Assembly: GCA_964474355.1 (NCBI GenBank)
Contig: CAYYSY010000172.1
Coordinates: forward strand, 1-64,000
DNA: 64,000 bases
Direction of reading: 5' to 3'
Origin: CAYYSY01 sp964474355
GTDB lineage: Bacteria; Myxococcota_A; UBA9160; UBA4427
Each line of letters begins with the position of its first letter. Within the stretch, counting starts at the first letter, position 1. The position numbers and the translations under genes are program-made. The notes beneath the pieces are model-generated. The model was given only the letters and a program-made list of their open reading frames with translations. It was not told where the DNA came from and did not search any database. Below, one piece after another: positions 28,277 through 36,278 of the stretch.

Positions 28277-28465
28277 CGCCGATTCGCTGCATCGGGCCTG
28301 CCGGTCGCCTGTGCGGCGGAACCCCGATGGCCCGTCCGCTATCCTCCGCGCCAACCCGAAAGCCCCGCGCCCGTCCGTCCGCCGTGCCGTGCCCCGATCC
28401 CGCCATGCCCCCACATGACGAGATGTCCCGGGGCCGCTCGTCCGGCGGTTCGAAAGGACCCCTCG
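28277..28465 (+). other. Region between the fabF repeats and glyA
   Basis: No gene seen. A possible -10 (TATCCT at 28340-28345) lacks a good -35. The glyA ribosome site (AAAGGA) is at the end. Confidence 0.4.
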
Positions 28466-29734
28466 ATGCCCGACAGCCCCACCCCGAACATGGACCGCGT
28501 CGATTCCGAGATCGCCGGACTCGTGCGCCGGGAGGGACGCCGGCAGGCGCTCTCGATCGAGCTGATCGCGTCCGAGAACTTCGTCTCCGAGGCAGTGCTC
28601 GAGGCGGTGGGCTCGGTGCTCACGAACAAGTACGCCGAGGGCTACCCCGGGCGCCGCTACTACGGCGGCTGCGACGTCGTCGATCAGGTCGAGCAGCTCG
28701 CCATCGACCGCGCCAAGCAGCTCTTCGGCGCAGATCACGCGAACGTGCAGCCGCACTCGGGCTCCCAGGCCAACGCAGCCGTCTACCACGCGTTGCTCCA
28801 GCCCGGCGACACCGTCCTCGCCATGAACCTCGATCACGGCGGCCACCTGACGCACGGCTCGCCCGTCAACTTCTCGGGCAAGACCTACACGATCGTGCCC
28901 TACGGCGTGTCGCGCGAGAACGAAACCATCGACATGGACGAGCTGCGAAGGCTCGCTCTCGAACATCGTCCGAAGATGATCCAGTGCGGTGCCACCGCGT
29001 ACTCGCGCATCATCGACTTCCCCGCGTTTCGCGCCATCGCCGACGAGGTCGGTGCGCTGCTCTTCGCCGACATCGCCCACATCGCGGGCCTCGTCGCTGC
29101 GGGCGTGCACCCGACCCCGATCGGCCACGCGCACGTCGTGACCACGACCACGCACAAGACCCTGCGCGGCCCGCGCGGCGGTCTCATCATGTGCGACGCC
29201 GACTTCGCGAAGAAGATCAACAGCGCGATCTTCCCGGGCCTGCAGGGTGGGCCGCTCATGCACGTCATCGCGGGCAAGGCGGTCGCGTTCAAGGAGGCGC
29301 TCTCGCCCGAGTTCAAGGGCTACGCCGAGGCGATCGTCGCCAACGCTCACACCCTGGCCGAGGCGCTGCAGGGCCACGATCACAAGATCGTTGCGGGCGG
29401 CACGGACAACCACCTCTTCCTGCTCTCGTTGATCGGGAAGGACGTGACGGGCAAGGCGGCGCAGCTCTCGCTCGACGAGGCCGGCATCACCGCGAACAAG
29501 AACATGGTGCCCTTCGATCCCGAGAAGCCGATGGTCACGTCCGGCGTGCGCATGGGCACACCGGCGGTCACGACTCGCGGCATGGGCACGCCCGAGATGG
29601 AGCGCATCGCCGGCTTCATCCACCGGGTGCTCGAGCACCCCGGCGACGTCGCAGAGCTCGCACGGATCCGCGGCGAGGTCGAGGAGCTCTGCCGCGCGTT
29701 CCCGCTCTACGCGAGCCGCTGGACGGACGAGTAG
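28466..29734 (+). CDS. glyA: Serine hydroxymethyltransferase
   Basis: PLP enzyme converting serine and tetrahydrofolate to glycine and methylene-tetrahydrofolate. Conserved ELIASENFVSEAVLEAVGS and NKYAEGYPGRRYYGG near the N-terminus; PLP-binding Lys at about 231 in VTTTTHKTLRGPRGG. Its 422 residues are typical. The ATG at 28466 with AAAGGA upstream fits better than earlier in-frame codons. nrdR follows after 10 bp, starting the glyA-nrdR-ribD-ribH-nusB operon. Confidence 0.96.
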   Translation: MPDSPTPNMDRVDSEIAGLVRREGRRQALSIELIASENFVSEAVLEAVGSVLTNKYAEGYPGRRYYGGCDVVDQVEQLAIDRAKQLFGADHANVQPHSGSQANAAVYHALLQPGDTVLAMNLDHGGHLTHGSPVNFSGKTYTIVPYGVSRENETIDMDELRRLALEHRPKMIQCGATAYSRIIDFPAFRAIADEVGALLFADIAHIAGLVAAGVHPTPIGHAHVVTTTTHKTLRGPRGGLIMCDADFAKKINSAIFPGLQGGPLMHVIAGKAVAFKEALSPEFKGYAEAIVANAHTLAEALQGHDHKIVAGGTDNHLFLLSLIGKDVTGKAAQLSLDEAGITANKNMVPFDPEKPMVTSGVRMGTPAVTTRGMGTPEMERIAGFIHRVLEHPGDVAELARIRGEVEELCRAFPLYASRWTDE

Positions 29735-29744
29735 GGGGCCCCGC

Positions 29745-30245
29745 TTGCGCTGTCCGTACTGCGGCGACGACGGGAACCGGGTGATCGACAGCCGGGTGGC
29801 GAAGGGGCTGTCGGAGATCCGTCGCCGGCGCGAGTGCGAGGAGTGCGGGCGACGCTTCACGACACGCGAGCGTGTCGAAGAGACCCTCCCGAAGGTGATC
29901 AAGCGCGACGAGCGTCGCGAGGAGTACGACCGCGCGAAGCTCGTCCACGGGCTCGAGAATGCGTGCGTCAAGCGACCGGTCTCGGCCGACGCCATCGAGC
30001 GACTCGTCGAGCGCGTCGAGCGGCGTCTGCAGGAGAGCGGCGCTGCCGAGGTGTCGACCCAGGAGATCGGGGAGCGGCTGCTCGAGGGGCTCGTCGCGAT
30101 CGACACCGTCGCCGCGGTGCGTTTCGCGTCCGTGTTCCGGAACTTCGAGAGCACCGAGGACTACGCTGCGTTCTTCGAGCGCCTCGGCGACTCGGAGGGC
30201 CCGCGCCCGCCGCTGAGGGTGGCGGGTGACGAGGGCGGCGGGTGA
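29745..30245 (+). CDS. nrdR: Transcriptional repressor NrdR
   Basis: Represses ribonucleotide reductase genes in response to ATP/dATP. The zinc ribbon uses Cys3, Cys6, Cys31 and Cys34 (MRCPYCGDDGNRVIDSR), followed by the ATP-cone domain (LPKVIKRDERREEYDRAKL). 166 residues with a TTG start. Its stop lies in the first copy of a 39-bp repeat that separates it from ribD. Confidence 0.95.
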   Translation: MRCPYCGDDGNRVIDSRVAKGLSEIRRRRECEECGRRFTTRERVEETLPKVIKRDERREEYDRAKLVHGLENACVKRPVSADAIERLVERVERRLQESGAAEVSTQEIGERLLEGLVAIDTVAAVRFASVFRNFESTEDYAAFFERLGDSEGPRPPLRVAGDEGGG

Positions 30246-30355
30246 GCGCTGCTCGCGACCGCGCCAAGCAAGGACAGCGGGTGAGCGCTGCTCGTAACCG
30301 CGCCAAGCGAGGACAGCGGGTGAGCGCGCGAAACGGGGACAGCGTGTGAGCGACG
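30238..30355 (+). repeat. Tandem repeats of the nrdR/ribD stop-start junction (39 bp)
   Basis: Full 39-bp copies start at 30238 and 30277, a shortened copy at 30316 and a final partial copy at 30342. All begin GCG(G/T)GTGAGCG. In copy 1 the TGA is the nrdR stop; in the last copy the equivalent GTG (30346) is the ribD start. Confidence 0.9.
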
Positions 30356-31506
30356 CGGCGCGACTGGAGGCGATGATGCGGCTCGCGCTGGCGAGCGGTC
30401 GTCGCGGCCTCGGCATCACCCATCCCAACCCGAGCGTCGGCGCCGTGGTCTTCCGCGGTGATCGCGTGCTCGGCCGCGGTCATACGCGCCCGCCCGGTGG
30501 CCCCCATGCCGAGGTCGTAGCCCTGCGCGCGGCCACCCGCCGTCACGGCGCCGCGGCCGTACGGGGTGCCTCGATGGCGGTGACCCTCGAGCCCTGCTGC
30601 TTCACCGGCCGGACACCGCCTTGCACCGAAGCGATCCTCGATGCTGGCATCGCCCGGGTGGCGGTGGGGATGCGCGACCCGCATCCGCGTGTGAAGGGCC
30701 GCGGGAGCCAGCGCCTCGAAGCGGCGGGGGTGCGTGTGGTGCGCGACGTCCTCGAGGCCGAGTGCCGCGAGCTGCACCGCGGCTTCTCTTCGCTGTGCGA
30801 GCGTGGGCGCCCCTTCGTGACGCTGAAGCTCGCGACGAGCCTCGACGGTCGCATCGCCACGGCCAGCGGCGAGTCGCGCTGGATCACGGGCGCCGAGGCG
30901 CGTCGTTTCGTCCACCGGCTGCGCGCGCGCGTCGATGCTGTGATGGTCGGCTCGGGGACCGCGCTCGCCGACGACCCCGATCTCACGGCCCGTCACGGCG
31001 ATCGCGTCCTGCGCCGGCCGGATCGGGTGCTGGTCGACTCGCGGCTCCGCGTGCCCGCGAGCGCGCGCCTTCACATGGGCCACGCCGGCGCGCGGACCCT
31101 GGTGCTGGCCTCTGCGCGAGCGCGCGGTCGCAAGGCGATCGAGGCATCGGGCTCCGAGCTCGTCGAGGTGCCCGGCCGGACCGGCGCACTCGATCTCGAG
31201 CGCGGGCTCGAGCTGCTGGGAGAGGCCGGTCTCACGACCGTGCTGGTCGAGGGCGGGGGCGGCCTCGCGGCCGCGTTGCTGCGGGCGGGGCTCGTCGACG
31301 AGCTGCACTGGATCATCGCGCCGAAGCTCCTGGGCGGCGACGCCGCGCCGGCGCTCGGTCCCCTCGAGCTCGCGAAGCTCTCCGATGCGCCCGAGCTCGA
31401 GGTGCTTCGGACAAGGCGCCTCGGACGTGATACACACGTGCACGCGCGGCCAGTTGCAGTCGCAGTCGAGCGTGCCCGACGCCGGCCTTCGCGAGGCTCC
31501 CAGTGA
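30346..31506 (+). CDS. ribD: Riboflavin biosynthesis deaminase/reductase
   Basis: Bifunctional enzyme for the second and third steps of riboflavin synthesis. The deaminase domain carries the zinc site HAEVVAL and PCCFTGRTPPCTEAI; the reductase domain begins around FVTLKLATSLDGRIATASGE. 386 residues, GTG start inside a junction repeat. The C-terminus is an Arg-rich tail. ribE and ribBA, often adjacent, are not present; ribH follows with a 4-nt overlap. Confidence 0.94.
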   Translation: MSDAARLEAMMRLALASGRRGLGITHPNPSVGAVVFRGDRVLGRGHTRPPGGPHAEVVALRAATRRHGAAAVRGASMAVTLEPCCFTGRTPPCTEAILDAGIARVAVGMRDPHPRVKGRGSQRLEAAGVRVVRDVLEAECRELHRGFSSLCERGRPFVTLKLATSLDGRIATASGESRWITGAEARRFVHRLRARVDAVMVGSGTALADDPDLTARHGDRVLRRPDRVLVDSRLRVPASARLHMGHAGARTLVLASARARGRKAIEASGSELVEVPGRTGALDLERGLELLGEAGLTTVLVEGGGGLAAALLRAGLVDELHWIIAPKLLGGDAAPALGPLELAKLSDAPELEVLRTRRLGRDTHVHARPVAVAVERARRRPSRGSQ

Positions 31507-32012
31507 ACGTCTATCCCTCGAATCTCGACGCATCCGGGCTGCGCTTCGCGGTCGTGGTCTCGCGCTTCAACCACCCGATCAGCGCGGCGCTGCTGGAGGG
31601 CTGCGTGGAGACGCTCGAGTCGCGGGGCGCCTCGAGCGACGACGTCGACGTCGCCTGGGTGCCGGGCGCGTTCGAGATTCCGCAGGCGTGTCGCGTCCTC
31701 GCGGAGACGGGGCGTTACCACGCACTCGTGACCCTGGGCTCGGTGATTCGCGGCGGCACTCCGCACTTCGACTACGTCTGCATCGGTGTCACCGACGGCG
31801 TGCGCGAGGTCATGCGCGACACCGGTGTACCGGTGGCCTTCGGCGTGCTGACCCTCGACGACGTCGATCAGGCTCTCGAGCGCACCGGTGGCTCGCACGG
31901 TCACAAGGGCGAGGAGGTCGCGCTCGCTGCCATCGAGATGGCCCGTCTCGTCCCCGAGCTTGCGCGGGGCGCGCGGGCGCACGTGCCGACCCGCGTGAAG
32001 GAGGTCGGCTGA
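31503..32012 (+). CDS. ribH: 6,7-dimethyl-8-ribityllumazine synthase
   Basis: Penultimate enzyme of riboflavin synthesis, forming icosahedral or smaller assemblies. Typical motifs: VVVSRFNHPISAALLEG, WVPGAFEIPQAC, LGSVIRGGTPHFDYVC and the late GVLTLDD. 169 residues. The GTG start overlaps ribD. Its stop falls in copy 1 of a 36-bp junction duplication shared with nusB. Confidence 0.95.
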   Translation: MNVYPSNLDASGLRFAVVVSRFNHPISAALLEGCVETLESRGASSDDVDVAWVPGAFEIPQACRVLAETGRYHALVTLGSVIRGGTPHFDYVCIGVTDGVREVMRDTGVPVAFGVLTLDDVDQALERTGGSHGHKGEEVALAAIEMARLVPELARGARAHVPTRVKEVG

Positions 32013-32064
32013 GCCGTGACCGCGACCCTTAGAGCAGAGGTCCGCTGAGCGATGGCCGCCGCGA
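32001..32064 (+). repeat. 36-bp duplication of the ribH/nusB junction
   Basis: GAGGTCGGCTGAGC (32001-32014) recurs as GAGGTCCGCTGAGC (32037-32050). Copy 1 carries the ribH stop TGA and a GTG; copy 2 carries an equivalent TGA and, at the GTG position, the nusB ATG. Confidence 0.75.
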
Positions 32065-32684
32065 GCTCGAAGTCTGCTTCGCGCCACAAGGCGCGTGAGC
32101 TCGCGTTGCAGGTGCTCTATGCCGTCGATCACTCCGAGGGCGCACGGGCGCGCAAGGCTTCGAGTGATGCGTCGGCGGATGTGGGGGCCTCCGATGCCGG
32201 CAGTGAGCCGGGGGCGCCCGCCGAGCCCGCCGAGCCCGCTGAGCCGAGCGTGCCCGAGCGCAGGCGGCGGCTCCCGGTGGAGCTCCCCGGGCGAGGCCCG
32301 AGGCCGAAGGCGCCGATGTGGGCACCCTCCGAACCGGCCACTCCGGAGCAGACCTTCGACGCCATCGCCGAGCACTTCGAGATGGCCGCCGGCGCCCGCG
32401 CCTTCGCCCGCGAGCTGGCGCTCGAGACCCATGCGCGTGAGAAGGAGCTCGACGCGCTGATCGGCGCCCACGCCCGCAACTGGCGCGTCGACCGCATGGC
32501 CGTGGTCGATCGCAACATCCTGCGCCTGGCGACCTGGGAGCTGAGATTCAGCGACACGCCGACCGCCGTCGTGCTCGACGAGGCGGTGAACCTCGCCCGC
32601 CGCTTCGGCGACGACCCTTCACCGGGCTTCGTGAACGGCATCCTCGACGCCATCGCCCAGGGTGTGCGACCGGCGCCGGCGTGA
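32052..32684 (+). CDS. nusB: Transcription antitermination factor NusB with an extra insertion
   Basis: NusB forms the antitermination complex with NusE at boxA RNA. The N-terminal helix SRHKARELALQVLYAVD and the C-terminal core (WRVDRMAVVDRNILRLATWE, then VVLDEAVNLARRFGDD) are classical. Between helix 1 and the rest lies a ~65-residue Ala/Glu/Pro/Arg-rich insert (residues ~30-97) with EPAEPAEPAEP, raising the length to 210 from the usual ~140-150. The insert is probably disordered. Confidence 0.93.
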   Translation: MAAASSKSASRHKARELALQVLYAVDHSEGARARKASSDASADVGASDAGSEPGAPAEPAEPAEPSVPERRRRLPVELPGRGPRPKAPMWAPSEPATPEQTFDAIAEHFEMAAGARAFARELALETHAREKELDALIGAHARNWRVDRMAVVDRNILRLATWELRFSDTPTAVVLDEAVNLARRFGDDPSPGFVNGILDAIAQGVRPAPA

Positions 32685-32833
32685 GCACACACGCCGGTTT
32701 CGTGAGGAGCGCCGTCGCCCCCGCTCCCACGTTCTTCGGGACGATTGCCATCGACGCTGCGCCCACGCATTTGGTGACGAACGTCCTCGACGTCCCCGAC
32801 CGGGGCGTGCGACCATCGCCGGTGTGAGCGCAC
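32641..32833 (+). repeat. Two ~50-bp copies, 143 bp apart, spanning the nusB stop and the next start
   Basis: The segment 32641-32690 recurs imperfectly at 32784-32833; the 27-nt cores from 32664 and 32807 differ at 4 positions. In copy 1 GTGA gives the nusB stop; in copy 2 the equivalent GTGA gives the GTG start at 32824. Confidence 0.75.
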
Positions 32834-33450
32834 GGCTCTCGATCGAAATCGACTCGCGTCCGTTCGAGCGCGTGGACGCAGACGTCGCCGTTGCAGGCCT
32901 CTTCGAGGACGACCGGCCGCTGCGAGGTGGTGCGGCGCGCGCCGATTGGCGCCTCTGTGGGCTGCTCTCCCGCCTGATCGTCGACGAGCGCATCTCGGGC
33001 GCACCGGGGGATGCCGTGCTCGTGCCCTCGGACTCGAGGCTGCGCGCGCCGCGGGTCCTGGTCCTCGGGCTCGGACCGCGCGGCAAGCGCTCGCTCGCCC
33101 AGGTGCAGGATCTCGTACGGGATGCGGCCGACCGTGTGATCGGGCTGGGGCTCACGAAGATGGCCCTCGGGCCGATGGGCTTCGCCGGCGACGACTGGCC
33201 GCGCCACGCCGACGCGGTGGTCGGCGCCGGGCTCGAGGCCGTGAGCGCGGCCGACCGTCCGCTCGAGCTCAGCCTCGTGGTTCCGGGTGCCGCCGAGGCG
33301 CGCGCCCGCGCGAGCTTCGGCGCCGTGATCGACGCCCTCGGTCGTCCGTCGATCGAGCTCGTCCGCCGGGACGACCGCAGGGCCGCCGATGGCCCCGCGC
33401 GTCGCCGCAAGACCCCCCAGGGGTCGCCGCCGCTCCATCGATCCCCCTAG
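32824..33450 (+). CDS. Stand-alone M17 aminopeptidase N-terminal-like domain
   Basis: A 208-residue protein resembling the N-terminal macro-like domain of leucyl aminopeptidases (VAVAGLFEDDRPLRGGAARA, then VLVLGLGPRGKRSLAQVQDL). The metal-binding catalytic domain of M17 peptidases is absent, so it cannot be a peptidase as it stands. The C-terminal ~20 residues are basic. Family assignment is by pattern and moderately sure. It ends a housekeeping operon and lies about 140 bp before the chemosensory block. Confidence 0.65.
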   Translation: MSARLSIEIDSRPFERVDADVAVAGLFEDDRPLRGGAARADWRLCGLLSRLIVDERISGAPGDAVLVPSDSRLRAPRVLVLGLGPRGKRSLAQVQDLVRDAADRVIGLGLTKMALGPMGFAGDDWPRHADAVVGAGLEAVSAADRPLELSLVVPGAAEARARASFGAVIDALGRPSIELVRRDDRRAADGPARRRKTPQGSPPLHRSP

Positions 33451-33593
33451 AACCGATCGCCGATCTCCCTCCCGACCGCCTCCGTTGCGCGAGGTCTTCA
33501 AGTCGAGCTGCCTATGGCCGATGGGTTGATTCAGGCACCGGCCGGCGTCGGCGGCGTTTCTTTGCCGTCGTGCGTGTGCGTCACGGGGGGACA

Positions 33594-35711
33594 ATGAGCC
33601 TGGTCGGCAATCTCGAGGATCTCAGCCTCGGCGACATCCTCCAGATCATCAGTCTGTCGCAGAAGTCCGGCGTGCTCTCCGTCCAGACGGGTGGGGGTGA
33701 GGGCCGCATTGTCTTCGTGGGTGGACTCGTGCGCGGCGCGGCCGTCGAAGGGGGCGCCCGCGATCTGAAGAGCGTGCTGGTCCAGGGCGGGTTCCTCGAC
33801 GAGGCGGGCTGGACAGCCGCTGCGGCGCAGGCCGCCTCGGAGGGCACCCCCATCGGCGCCGCCATCGACGCGACGACCGACCTCACCGCCGAGCGCATCG
33901 ACTCGCTGTGCCGAGAGGCCGTCGAGTCGGCGGTCGTCACCATGTTCACGTGGCAGAAGGGCGACTTCAGCTTCGACGTCCGCACCGAGCCTGCCGAGGG
34001 CGATCCCGACCTGCTGCTCCCGATGGGCATGAACGCCCAGTACCTCGCCATGGAAGCCGCGCGCATGCGCGACGAGACCAGCTCGGACGATCTGGCCGAT
34101 GCGGCGCCCGCGCCGACGGCGAAGGCCGAGTCGGCGAACGAGAGCACGGCCTCGCCCGCTACGGACGTGAGCGCCTTCGATGCGATGAGCGCGGAAGAGA
34201 TGTTCGGGGTGGTCCCGGGTGACGCGGACGACGCTGCGGGCGACGGAGACACCCGGCATCTCGAGGCGGCGCCCGTCCACGAAGAACTCCCGCCGGTTAC
34301 CGGCGAAGACCTGATCACGGCGGCAGACGCGCTCGCGCGCGCGACGCTCGAGCGCGTCGAGGCCGCACTCGGCGACGACGATGCGCCGGACTTCGTCGGT
34401 GATCTCTCGAAGCCGGGCCCCGACGACACCCAGGACTTCGACATCACCGAGTTCGACGAGTCGGAGGGCGCGGGGCAATCGTCCCCGACCGAGCCGATCG
34501 CCGACGCCGATCTGATCGAGTTCTCCGAGGCCGACGTCATCGAGCCCGAGCCCTTGCCGGAAGGCGCCGCCGCAGTCGACCCCTTCGCGGTGCACGACGA
34601 CGTGAAGCTCGCGGGCGACGAGCTCGAGCTCGACGGCCCCGAGCTCGAGGTCGATCGACCGCCTGCTGCTCAGGGTGGCGACGAGGAGTCCGCACCGAGC
34701 CAGACCGCGGCGACCGACTGGACGAAGCTCGGCGCGCGCCCCGTCGTCGTCGTCGACGAGTCGCTGTCGGCCCTCGAATGGGTGAAGGAGCACCTGCGGG
34801 AGCGCTTCTCCCAGGTCCACATCTTCCAGCGCAGCGACCAGGGGCTCGCGCGGATCCGTCAGTACCTCGTGCGTGGCTCGGCGCCGATCCTGCTCGTGGC
34901 GCCGGACATCCGGGTCGATCATCTGTCCGGCCTGCGCAATCCGCGCGACTTCGTCGACCGGCTGAAGGCGCAATCGCGCCGGATCGACGCCGTCTGGCTC
35001 GTGTCCGAGGACGCCGACGCCGTGGATGCGGCTCAGCGAAAGGGCGCCTCGCTGCGTCGGCCGAGCGACGATCGCATGCGCTGCGCCGTCGGCAGCGACG
35101 AGCTCGACGCCGAAGGGCTCGCCCTCGGTGACCGTCTCGGCGAGATCCTGACGGTCGCGTCGACGGCGGCAGATGGAGGCGAAGGCGCCCCTGCGCGCGG
35201 CTCGTCTGCAACGCTGGCGCGACTGCGCGACACGACGCGGCAGCTCGGCGACGCGTCGAGCGGCGGCGAGATCCTGCCGCTGGTCATTCGCTTCGCGAGC
35301 GAGATCTTCTCGCGGGTCGCGATGTTCATGGTGCGAGACGACATCGCGACGGGCCTGGGGCAGGTCGGCCTCGACCGCTGCGGCGGGCCGGACGACGACG
35401 CCTTCCGGAAGGTGCGGATCCAGGTCTCGACCACCGGCTGGATGCGGGAGGTCGTCGAGACCCGATCGTCGGTCGACGGTGCGCCCGCGGATCCGGGCGA
35501 CCGCGAGCTCGCCGGCGCGCTCGGCGACCGTGTCCCCGAGGTCGCCTACTGCGCGCCCATCGAGAGCGCCGGCCAGGTCGTGGCACTGCTCTACGGCGAC
35601 AATCTGCCCGATTCCAGCCCGACCGGGGACACCAGCGCCCTGGAGGTCGTGCTGCACCACGCCGGGCTGGCCCTCGACCGGGCCGCCCTCGAGCGCGCGC
35701 TGCAGGAGTAG
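33594..35711 (+). CDS. DUF4388 / degenerate receiver / GAF-like regulatory protein
   Basis: A 705-residue cytoplasmic protein. The N-terminal DUF4388 domain begins MSLVGNLEDLSLGDILQIIS; a long acidic linker (residues ~160-380) follows, then a receiver-like domain (ARPVVVVDESLSALEWVKEH) in which the phosphorylatable Asp region reads LLVAPDIRVDHLSG and seems to lack the usual Asp, and a C-terminal GAF-like domain. DUF4388 proteins are common in myxobacteria and linked to signalling (PatA-like). It opens the chemosensory cluster. A GGGGGG ribosome site precedes the ATG. Confidence 0.8.
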   Translation: MSLVGNLEDLSLGDILQIISLSQKSGVLSVQTGGGEGRIVFVGGLVRGAAVEGGARDLKSVLVQGGFLDEAGWTAAAAQAASEGTPIGAAIDATTDLTAERIDSLCREAVESAVVTMFTWQKGDFSFDVRTEPAEGDPDLLLPMGMNAQYLAMEAARMRDETSSDDLADAAPAPTAKAESANESTASPATDVSAFDAMSAEEMFGVVPGDADDAAGDGDTRHLEAAPVHEELPPVTGEDLITAADALARATLERVEAALGDDDAPDFVGDLSKPGPDDTQDFDITEFDESEGAGQSSPTEPIADADLIEFSEADVIEPEPLPEGAAAVDPFAVHDDVKLAGDELELDGPELEVDRPPAAQGGDEESAPSQTAATDWTKLGARPVVVVDESLSALEWVKEHLRERFSQVHIFQRSDQGLARIRQYLVRGSAPILLVAPDIRVDHLSGLRNPRDFVDRLKAQSRRIDAVWLVSEDADAVDAAQRKGASLRRPSDDRMRCAVGSDELDAEGLALGDRLGEILTVASTAADGGEGAPARGSSATLARLRDTTRQLGDASSGGEILPLVIRFASEIFSRVAMFMVRDDIATGLGQVGLDRCGGPDDDAFRKVRIQVSTTGWMREVVETRSSVDGAPADPGDRELAGALGDRVPEVAYCAPIESAGQVVALLYGDNLPDSSPTGDTSALEVVLHHAGLALDRAALERALQE

Positions 35712-35820
35712 CGCCCGGCCTCGATCCGAGGGGGCGCGCCCACATCGGGCAACACCTGATAGACGCCTCCAGAGACCCGCGAAACACCCGCGGGCGGCCG
35801 ACCGAAGTGCCCCGGTTACC

Positions 35821-35846
35821 TCAAGAAAGACCGATCCGGGCCGATA
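35821..35846 (+). promoter_or_regulatory. Candidate FliA (sigma-28)-type promoter
   Basis: TCAAG, 14 nt, then GCCGATA resembles FliA promoters of the Pseudomonas kind (TCAAG - GCCGATA). It ends 41 nt before the cheY start. No flagellar gene is in the window to support it. Confidence 0.45.
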
Positions 35847-35887
35847 CGACAGAGGGTCCAGTACGCCAACCCGCCGGGGAGAGGGCC

Positions 35888-36274
35888 GTGCAGCGCATCC
35901 TGATCGTCGAAGATTCAGCGACCATGCGGTCGTTGCTGGTGTCTTGCCTCGAAGAGCTAGGCGAGCCGGTGAAGATCACCGAAGCCTCGAGTGGATTCGA
36001 AGCGCTTCGCTATCTGCCGCGCGACGAGTTCGACCTCGTGGTGACCGACATCAACATGCCGGACATCAACGGTCTCGAGCTCGTGTCGTTCGTCAAGAAC
36101 AACGAGAAGTACCAGGGTATTCCGCTGGTGATCGTTTCGACCGAGGGGTCGGACCGCGATCGGGACAAGGGCCTCGAGCTCGGTGCCGACGCGTATCTGG
36201 TCAAGCCCTTCGAGCCCGAGCTCCTGCGACAGACCGTGCGTGATCTGCTCGCCGGCTCGCGCGACGCGGGGTAG
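35888..36274 (+). CDS. cheY: CheY-like single-domain response regulator (first)
   Basis: A 128-residue receiver domain: acidic pair in ILIVEDSATMRSLLV, phosphoacceptor Asp in LVVTDINMPDINGLEL, switch Ser/Thr in VIVSTEG and Lys in YLVKPFEPE, so all active-site residues are present. The GTG at 35888 has a GGGGAGAGGG ribosome site and gives the family length. cheA follows after 4 bp. A probable phosphorylation target of CheA. Confidence 0.92.
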   Translation: MQRILIVEDSATMRSLLVSCLEELGEPVKITEASSGFEALRYLPRDEFDLVVTDINMPDINGLELVSFVKNNEKYQGIPLVIVSTEGSDRDRDKGLELGADAYLVKPFEPELLRQTVRDLLAGSRDAG

Positions 36275-36278
36275 AACC

